From JBBRHH01 sp038222915 (GTDB lineage Bacteria > Planctomycetota > Phycisphaerae > Tepidisphaerales > Tepidisphaeraceae), in assembly GCA_038222915.1 (NCBI GenBank), contig JBBRHH010000292.1, positions 1-7,509 of the forward strand: a stretch of 7,509 nucleotides of DNA. Direction: 5' to 3'. The translations under genes and the position numbers were made by a program. The notes beneath the pieces are model-generated. The model saw only the letters and a program-made list of their open reading frames with translations. It was not told the origin of the DNA and did not search any database. Shown here piece after piece: positions 1 to 6,600 of the stretch (positions are counted from its first letter, which is position 1; each line of letters begins with the position of its first letter).

Positions 1-1638
1 GTGATCGTCCGCGCCATCGACGACGACGTTTACAATCAGCTCAACAAGATCCTCTACAAGTGCCCGGGAATGGATTTGCCCCGCCGCAAACACCGGATTT
101 ACCCCCGTGGTGAAGTCTGCTGCCACCTGCTCGGCCACCTCAGCGGCGTCACCCGCGAAGACATTCGCAATGACCCCAACCTGAAGGACGAACTTCGCCG
201 CTATCGTCTCAACGACGAGGTCGGCCGCAGCGGCATTGAAGCATTGTGTGAGCAGGCATTGCGCGGGACGCGCGGCCGGATCGATCGCGTCTCCGGCCAC
301 GACGATCCCACAAACGTCGTGGATGCCCAGCCCGGCCGCGACGTCGTTCTGACCATTGATGCACAGCTACAAGCAGAGATTCAGGACAAGTTTGCCGAAC
401 CGCGGGTAACGTACCCCGATGCGGAACACAAAGAGATTACCGAGCATCACAAAGACCTGCATGGCGCCGCGGTCGTCATCGACATCGCGACCGGCGAAGT
501 CCGGGCGCTTGTCTCCGCCCCCGGCTACGACCTGAACAAGTTCGATTCACTCTACTCACAACTTTCGGTCGACGACCTCAACACCCCTCTGCTCAATCGT
601 GCAACTCAGGCCGCCCACGAGCCCGGATCAACCGTCAAGCCGATCATTGGACTCGGGGCCTGGACCGACGGTTTGATCAACCGCGATTTCACGGTCGAAT
701 GCACCGGCTTTCTCGTGCTGAACAACGTCAAGTATGGATATGGCCGCTGCTGGACCGCCCGCGTCAGCAAAAACATCAACTTTTCACACCATCCCTTCCC
801 TATTCCCCACCCCACCGGCTTCCTCACCTTCACCGATGCCCTCGAACGAAGCTGCAATGTCTTTTTTGAAACCGTGGCCAATTCACTCGGGTTGGAGCGC
901 ATCGATTACTGGTTTGATCAGTTCGGGCTCGGCCGAAAGACCGGCATCGGCATCGAAGAATCCGCCGGCCGCCTCCCGCACATTGATAAGATACCCCACA
1001 ACCTGTTGAACAGGACCGCCTGGAACGCCGGCATAGGCCAGGGCGCGGTCGCTGCAACGCCCCTGCAAATGGCCAATGAAGTGGCAACGATCGCCCGCAA
1101 CGGAATCTGGGTCCGCCCGCGGCTCCTCACCAATGAAGCGGCCGTGCGAAACCCGTCAGCTAGTCCGCTGCCCGACCGTATCGATCTTCATTTGAACCCA
1201 GCCGCGGTAGCCGCCGCCCGCGAAGGCATGTACCGCGTCGCCAACAGCCCGGCCGGAACCGGGAACGGAATGAGGAGTTTCCCGGTCAAGATTTGCGCCA
1301 AGACGGGATCCGCGCAGGCTTCGATCCTGACCATTCCCGTCCGCGACGCCAACGGCAAGCCGGAATTGGACGACGATGGAGCTCCGGTGGTTAAAGTCGT
1401 CGAGCCTGACCAGTATCCGTGGTATCACAGCGTCGGCGACGAGCATCACCTCGCCCACGCCTGGTACATTGGTTTCGCACCCGCCGACAACCCGACCATC
1501 GCGTTTGCCGTGATGGTTGAATACGGTGGCGCAGGCGGCCGTGTGGCCGGCTCAGTCGCCTTCGACGTACTTGAAGCCTTGCGACAGCACGGATACCTTC
1601 CGTCGACGAACGCGGGATCGATCAAGCACGAGCCTTGA
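1..1638 (+). CDS. mrdA: Penicillin-binding protein 2 (class B PBP, peptidoglycan D,D-transpeptidase), 5'-partial
   Basis: This is a class B PBP that cross-links peptide stems on the periplasmic face of the membrane, normally paired with RodA during elongation. All three penicillin-binding motifs are visible: SxxK at Ser210-Thr-Val-Lys213 (catalytic Ser at 628-630) within HEPGSTVKP, SxN at Ser284-Cys-Asn286, and KTG at Lys434-Thr-Gly436 followed by Ser437. A PBP dimerisation/pedestal region precedes them: YPRG near residue 34, the HLLGHLSG stretch, and GRSGIE...LRG around 75-90. The transpeptidase domain runs from about 150 to 530. The GTG at position 1 is probably an internal Val codon: the N-terminal membrane anchor and the start of the pedestal are absent, so the true start lies left of the window. 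About 20 extra acidic residues sit between KTG and the AWYIGFAP strand. MrdA is preferred over FtsI because a RodA-like SEDS gene follows and no mur genes are near. FtsI-type assignment remains possible. Confidence 0.9.
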   Translation: MIVRAIDDDVYNQLNKILYKCPGMDLPRRKHRIYPRGEVCCHLLGHLSGVTREDIRNDPNLKDELRRYRLNDEVGRSGIEALCEQALRGTRGRIDRVSGHDDPTNVVDAQPGRDVVLTIDAQLQAEIQDKFAEPRVTYPDAEHKEITEHHKDLHGAAVVIDIATGEVRALVSAPGYDLNKFDSLYSQLSVDDLNTPLLNRATQAAHEPGSTVKPIIGLGAWTDGLINRDFTVECTGFLVLNNVKYGYGRCWTARVSKNINFSHHPFPIPHPTGFLTFTDALERSCNVFFETVANSLGLERIDYWFDQFGLGRKTGIGIEESAGRLPHIDKIPHNLLNRTAWNAGIGQGAVAATPLQMANEVATIARNGIWVRPRLLTNEAAVRNPSASPLPDRIDLHLNPAAVAAAREGMYRVANSPAGTGNGMRSFPVKICAKTGSAQASILTIPVRDANGKPELDDDGAPVVKVVEPDQYPWYHSVGDEHHLAHAWYIGFAPADNPTIAFAVMVEYGGAGGRVAGSVAFDVLEALRQHGYLPSTNAGSIKHEP

Positions 1639-1667
1639 TTCTTCAGTCTTCCATCATCGCAACCAGC

Positions 1668-1673
1668 AAGGAA
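1668..1673 (+). promoter_or_regulatory. Shine-Dalgarno deciding the TTG start of the middle gene
   Basis: The sequence AAGGAA lies six to seven bases upstream of a TTG codon at 1679-1681, inside the 40-base gap after the PBP2 stop. It is the best ribosome-binding site near this reading frame. It supports a TTG start over an ATG at 1517, which would overlap mrdA by more than 100 bases, and over a GTG at 1724, which lacks a comparable site. Confidence 0.65.
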
Positions 1674-1678
1674 TTTCA

Positions 1679-2473
1679 TTGGCTCAACAACTTCAGCCTG
1701 TTTCATCGCCCGAGCCACAGGCCGTGGTTCGCGGCCCGCAGCCGCCGCCCCCGCCGCGCGAGGTTGGCCTCCGCGCCCGCCGAAGAAGCTGGGGTGAACC
1801 GCGCGTGCGGGTCTGGTGGCTCAGTTCGATCATCTTGGTGGGTGCCACCGGTGTTTTTGTATTCTTGCAATACGGCGCAGCCAGCCGCGATCGCCAGTTG
1901 ATCACGCACGGCACACTCATCAAAGACGCCACGATCACAACCCTTGATGGCTATACCCGCGTCAATTTCGCAGGTGAGCCCGGAACGAAACATCAGGTCG
2001 ACCTTACCTTTCCCGGGCCTGATAAGAAGCCTCGCAAAGTTGCGGTGAAACTCGATACCCAATCCGACGGCGCACACGTTGGCGGAAAGGTGAGCGTCTA
2101 CGTAAACGATCCCGACCACCCGACGGCCGCCACAGACCACATGACGGCAGGCTGGTTCGAGGATCTTTTTGTTGCATTCATTATCATCCCCATCGCGGTC
2201 GTCGTACTGCTCGTCGCGTTCATACGCCGATGGCAAGTGTTGAACATCTGGCGCGAAGGGCAGGCCACTCAAGCCCTCGTTGTGGATTCTAAACATTCCG
2301 CCTCGCACCCGGCCTCCCAAATTGTCCGGATGATCCTCCCCGACCGCGGCCGCCGCCTCGTGTCCGCGATAATTCCCATGAAAGCCCTGCGGCCTGAGCG
2401 TGGCGAAACAGTCTGGGTCGTCGCCCCTCCGCAGGCCCCGCAGAAAGCGATCGTTGCCGCGTTGTATGAGTAA
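1679..2473 (+). CDS. Two-pass membrane protein, DUF3592-like, encoded between mrdA and rodA
   Basis: The predicted product is 264 residues, starting at TTG 1679. A short cytoplasmic N-terminus contains a Pro5 run (residues 22-26) and an Arg-rich patch (32-44). Membrane segment 1 spans about 45-65 and segment 2 about 159-182. The loop between them, about 90 residues, would be periplasmic by the positive-inside rule. It is beta-rich and ends in KVSVYVNDPDHPTAA, which resembles the 'G..V.VyYdP.nP' ending of DUF3592 domains. The C-terminal 82 residues are also beta-like, with ALVVD near the start and ERGETVWVVAPP near the end, as if a second half-domain sat on the cytoplasmic side. The gene lies 40 bases after the PBP2 stop and 5 bases before rodA, so co-transcription is very likely. 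The function is unknown; a structural or regulatory role in the RodA-PBP2 complex is only an inference from position. No catalytic motif is visible. Confidence 0.8.
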   Translation: MAQQLQPVSSPEPQAVVRGPQPPPPPREVGLRARRRSWGEPRVRVWWLSSIILVGATGVFVFLQYGAASRDRQLITHGTLIKDATITTLDGYTRVNFAGEPGTKHQVDLTFPGPDKKPRKVAVKLDTQSDGAHVGGKVSVYVNDPDHPTAATDHMTAGWFEDLFVAFIIIPIAVVVLLVAFIRRWQVLNIWREGQATQALVVDSKHSASHPASQIVRMILPDRGRRLVSAIIPMKALRPERGETVWVVAPPQAPQKAIVAALYE

Positions 2474-2478
2474 CTTTC

Positions 2479-3636
2479 ATGACTTCGCCACTCCTGCGTC
2501 AACTCGCTATCGCAACCAACTGGCCCATCCTGGCGGCCGTCACGGTCCTCTGCGCGATGGGAACTGTCAGCATCTGGGCCGTTTCCCCCGGCGATGCGCA
2601 AAAACAATTGCTCTTCATTGGAATAGGCTTCGCGGTCCTGCTCGCGATGCAGAGCGTCAGTTACCTTTACCTCGGGCAATACGCGTGGCCATTCTACGGC
2701 CTCAGTGTTCTGCTCCTGATCTATACGCTCGTCCCTAATCTCCCCGGCACTCGCGCCATCAAGGGTGCCCGCGCCTGGATCAGCTTCGGGCCGCGCTTCA
2801 AGCTGGAACCCTCTGAGCTGATGAAGATTGCCTTCGCCGGCGTCCTCGCCCGCTACCTGCGCTTCCGCTCCAATTATCGCACGCTCGTGGGCCTGATCCC
2901 TCCTTTCCTCCTCACGGTCGTGCCACTTCTCCTGATCCTCAAACAGCCCGCCCTCGGCGTTGCCATGCTGTTTCTGCCGGCATTGTTTGCGATCATGTTC
3001 GTCGCCGGTGCAAAGCTGAAACACCTGCTCGGCATCACTGCGCTGGGCGTTGCCCTTTCGCCCTTCGTCTGGCTCGCGGGAACCGACCTGCCGGTCTTTC
3101 GAAGTCTGCCCACCATCATCAAGCCTTACCAGCGCGTCCGTGTTGTTGCGCTGTTCAACCATGATGAGAAGAATCAGCAGGAGGCCGGTTACCAGCAGAA
3201 ATATGCCCTGATCGCTTTCGCCTCATCGGGCTGGTTTGGCCGGGGCCTTGGCAATATTCCGGTCGGCCGTCATGTTCCCGAAGCCCATGACGACATGATC
3301 TTTGCCCTCATTGGTGAGCAGTTCGGTTTCGCCGGCGTCCTGGTCATGCTGATCGCCTACTTCGTTTTATTTGCCGCTGGTGTTGAAGTGGCCGGGAATA
3401 CGAAGGAGCCTTTTGGCCGTCTGCTTGCCGTTGGAATCGTCTGTCTTCTCGCCACCCAAACCTTTATCAACATCATGGTCGCCACCCGCCTTATGCCCGT
3501 CACCGGGGTTACCCTGCCCTTTGTCAGTTATGGGGGCAGCTCACTTCTTGCCAGCTTTGTGACGGCCGGCCTCCTCCTGAACATTGGACAAAACCGGCCG
3601 CTCGTCATTGCGCCGGAAGCTTTCGAATTCGACTGA
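2479..3636 (+). CDS. rodA: SEDS-family peptidoglycan glycosyltransferase RodA
   Basis: This 385-residue polytopic protein is a SEDS glycan polymerase, which uses lipid II to extend glycan strands in the inner membrane with its partner PBP2. About ten hydrophobic segments are visible, with a large extracytoplasmic loop at roughly residues 203-272. Family signatures include GARAWISFG with Trp100, LEPSELMK with Glu113 and Lys116, QRVRVVALFN, the SSGWFGRGLGN turn, PEAHDDMIFA where Asp272 matches the essential SEDS aspartate, and the C-terminal LMPVTGVTLPFVSYGGSS block. An oddity is KQPALGVAM, where the family normally has QPDLGTA, so the usual Asp is Ala158. The ATG lies 5 bases after the preceding stop with no strong Shine-Dalgarno, which suggests translational coupling. 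RodA rather than FtsW or SpoVE is chosen because of the adjacent PBP2 and the absence of division genes. The TGA stop directly abuts the stop of the convergent gene. Confidence 0.9.
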   Translation: MTSPLLRQLAIATNWPILAAVTVLCAMGTVSIWAVSPGDAQKQLLFIGIGFAVLLAMQSVSYLYLGQYAWPFYGLSVLLLIYTLVPNLPGTRAIKGARAWISFGPRFKLEPSELMKIAFAGVLARYLRFRSNYRTLVGLIPPFLLTVVPLLLILKQPALGVAMLFLPALFAIMFVAGAKLKHLLGITALGVALSPFVWLAGTDLPVFRSLPTIIKPYQRVRVVALFNHDEKNQQEAGYQQKYALIAFASSGWFGRGLGNIPVGRHVPEAHDDMIFALIGEQFGFAGVLVMLIAYFVLFAAGVEVAGNTKEPFGRLLAVGIVCLLATQTFINIMVATRLMPVTGVTLPFVSYGGSSLLASFVTAGLLLNIGQNRPLVIAPEAFEFD

Positions 3637-3639
3637 TCA
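3634..3639. other. Abutting convergent stop codons (TGA|TCA)
   Basis: The rodA stop TGA occupies 3634-3636, and the stop of the minus-strand DUF4349 gene occupies 3637-3639 (TCA on the plus strand). Together they form the palindrome TGATCA with no intergenic base. No GC stem followed by a T-run was seen on either side, so termination on both strands must rely on signals inside coding DNA or on Rho. Confidence 0.9.
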
Positions 3640-6600
3640 TGTTGCCGAAGGCGCCGCGGGCTGCACTTTCCGGCCTCGCATAAACCTCCATCCCGCCCAG
3701 AGAATTAACAGCCATGGTCCGGCAAACAGTACGCCGACCAGAATCATGTGAAGACTCCAGAGCAGCCCGACCGCGCTCGTATGCAGGCCTGCCTTGATGG
3801 TCGCGCCAAGGCCTTTGTCGGAACTGATAATCGATTCGCCATTTGCCAATGTCACCTGAAACCGCGCCTTGGCGAAGCGCCCATCCGCAACCTTCGGATC
3901 CTTCACGGACTCACTGCTCTGCACTGCTCCAAGCTTCTCGATGCTTGAGCGCACCGCCGGCGCTTTGTCCAGCGGCACATCGACGGTGATTACCGCGCGG
4001 GTCTGCCCGCTGGTTTTCTTTGTCACATCACGCCCGATCACCGTTCCGTTCGAGGACGCGGCCGCATTGGCGATCGCATCCACCGCCTTCTCCACTTCCG
4101 CCACTTCCATCGTCAGTCTCGAGGTTTCACGCGGCGGCTGCCGGTCGGCGTCGCTCACTGTCACCTCGCCGTTGCCGAGCATGATCTGGAATCGCGCCTT
4201 GGCGAATTTCCCATCCGGAATCGCCGGATTCTTGATGGATTCACTCACCCGCACGATCCCGAGCCCTTCGATTCGAGTCCTCATGTCGGCCGACTTATCG
4301 ATTGGAACATCCACCACGATCGTCCCATTGATCTGCCCATTGGGCTGCCGTGAAACCTCGCGTCCCGCCGACGACCCGCCAACCGCCACGGCACCGGCCG
4401 CGACCGCATCCAGTGCCTTGTCCACATCCGTCACTTCCAGCGAGAGCTTCGACGCTTCGCGCGGAGCCTGGTGCTCGGCACTCAAGAAGTTCACCTGAAT
4501 GCGAATCTTCTTGTCCGACGTGCTTTGCACATCCGTCGACCGATCCACGCGGCGGCTTTGCACATCCGTCACCGCCGACAGCAGTTGATCCACCGTGTTC
4601 TGCTCCGCCCGCGGAATTTCAAAATCAACCAGCCCGTTGATCTCCCCCTGGCCTTGCTCGATCAGGTGTGAATCCGTCACCCGTCCCTTGTCGTGCGCCA
4701 GCGCCAGCAGCTTGTTGTAGGCGTCCGACACATCCCGTGCGGCCGCCGTCATTGTATTGGTCTGTCGTGGGGTCAATCGCGCCTCATCGCCAAACGTCAC
4801 CACCACATGAACCCGCGTATCCACGGTGTTCTGGGTATCCGTGGATCGCGCCACATTTCGCGTGCGAACCTCGCCCTGCGCCGCGATCAAATCCTCCATC
4901 GCCAGCAACTGCTCGCGCTGGATATTGAAGTCCAGCGTGCCGACCACATTTGTCCGGTCCTGCTCGTTGAGTTGTGAAGTGATCACATGCGCCTTGTGCT
5001 GCCGCACCGCGTCCAGCAGGCGCTCGCGCACCACCGCGTACGACTTGGGGACATTCGGCACCGCCACCGCCTGCGCCTCGGTCTCGCGTGGCGTCAATCG
5101 TGATTCATCAAAGAAAGAAACAGTCAGCCGCACCTTGCTGTCCACGGTGTTCTGCACGTCCGTGGACCGCGCCACATTCCGCGACCGGACTTCGCCCTGG
5201 GCTGCAATGATTTCCCGCACCGCCACCAACTGCTCGCGCTGAACATCAAACTCAAGCGTTCCCGTCACATTCGTCCGGTCCTGTTCGTTCAACTGCGAGG
5301 TGATGATCCGACCCTTCTTATCCCGCACGGCCTCCAGCACGCGATCGCGCACGGCGGCGAAAGATTTCGAAGCATCCGCCACCGCAACCGTCTGCGCCTC
5401 TGATTCGCGTGGATTCGCCTGGCTTGCCGACACCAGATGCACCTTCAAACCACGCTTGGTCGATGTGACATTGCTCGTGTCCGGATTGACCGTCACCGTA
5501 AGCGTCGTCACCTCTCCCTTCGCCCGAACCGCGGTCAGGATCCGCGCGGCCTGCGCAACATCCAGATGCAGATCCAGATCGGCCGTTACCACATCACTCC
5601 GCTGACGGTTCAGCGCGCTGCTGACGATCCTTCCCGCGGGCTTCGCCACCACGCCGGCCGGCTGTGTCGCCGGCGTATCAAACATGGTCAGCAAATCGTG
5701 ATAGACCGACTCTACGTCGTCGCAGGCAAGATCGACATTGTCCGTCTCACGCGGCGCGACATTCGCCAGGTTGTAAACTGAAATCACAAAGTGCGTGTCC
5801 TGCCGCTCGACCTTCAACCCCGGCGGCACCTTCACGCCCTCGGCGGTTGTCTGTTTCCGCGAGATATCCAGCCGGACCATGCGCCCAAGCTGGCGCAGCC
5901 GATCCGTCAATTGCCCCGCGGAATCCGGCGCAACACTGCATTCGATGTTGGCCGAAAGCTGGCCAGCATCGTGCTTGGTCAATTGCGCCGCCACAATCCG
6001 GCCTTTCACTTCTGCGATCGACTTCTGCACTTCGCTGTAGGCCTTCTCGACATCCTCGGCCTCGATGCCCGTATCGACCGTCTCTACTTCCGCCGCCGAA
6101 ACCGCGGTGCGGATGTCCTTTTCGGAAAGCGTAAGCGACAGCGTCGAAAGCGAAATCTGGTTGTTAAAATACCGAATCTCCCCCTCCAGGCGCTCGATCT
6201 TCTCCCGCGTGTTGTTAAGCTCCTTCTCGGCCGCGAGAAGATCCTTCACCTCGCCCTTGTTGTCCTTGATGATCGCCAGTAGCCGCTCTTCCATCGCGCG
6301 TCCGGCGCGAAGCTGGCTCTCCACATCCACGTACTGCTTGGTCACGTCCTGGGAAGTAATCTGCTGGCTCTTCAAATCCCCCAGCGCCCGCAGCTTCAGC
6401 ACCAGCGTATCCAGATGGTCGGGCGGCACCCGCAGCACGATCGTCCCCTTCATCTTGTTGTTCGGCAGCCGCTGCGAGTCGTTCGAAGAGATATAGCCCG
6501 TCTCCTCCTCCACGATCTTCGCAACCTGCATGTACGCGCTGTCGAAGCTATCCACCTCGAACGCCATCTCCCCGTTGCGAATCACCTTGCGTGTCTGCAC

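Larger units (their letters stand above)
3814..6096 (-). repeat. Array of seven tandem DUF4349-head-like modules (R1-R7)
   Basis: Module limits as residues: R1 470-586, R2 587-700, R3 701-807, R4 808-914, R5 915-1016, R6 1017-1126, R7 1127-1230. Each follows one pattern: a strand of the type 'L.V.DV..A', a helix, a strand near 'GR.I.S.L', a variable turn, a strand such as GTLEFDV, a second helix, 'G.V.SR.V.RSTD', and a final strand such as VRLTVSF. The RSTDVQNTVDSKV region corresponds to DVTKQYVDVESQL in the DUF4349 core. R1 to R6 end in Pro-Arg-Glu (Gln in R4). R3 to R5 form one subgroup and R6 with R7 another; R1 and R2 are the most diverged, and R2 carries a Thr/Pro/Ala insertion near 610-620. 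Confidence 0.82.

Noticed and set aside
1517..1678. Extended N-terminus of the middle gene from ATG 1517
   Set aside because: It would overlap the conserved 3' end of mrdA by more than 100 bases, and the added residues look like out-of-frame PBP2 sequence. TTG 1679 has a good Shine-Dalgarno.
2269..3162. 297-codon minus-strand open frame across the middle gene and rodA
   Set aside because: It is antisense to clear membrane-protein genes; its very hydrophilic Glu/Arg/Gln-rich composition is what the complement of hydrophobic codons gives.
3623..3655. Rho-independent terminator at the rodA end
   Set aside because: Only short palindromes without loop or T-run; a possible GCGCC/GGCGC pairing (3610-3614 with 3650-3654) is five base pairs with a long loop.
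3869..4498. 209-codon plus-strand open frame inside the DUF4349 gene
   Set aside because: It is a Ser/Thr-rich shadow of the repeat-encoding strand with no domain of its own; the repeats on the minus strand explain the sequence.
3814..6096. CRISPR array or non-coding repeat
   Set aside because: The periodicity is about 300-350 bases, in frame, with conservation at protein level, so it is an internal protein-domain repeat.
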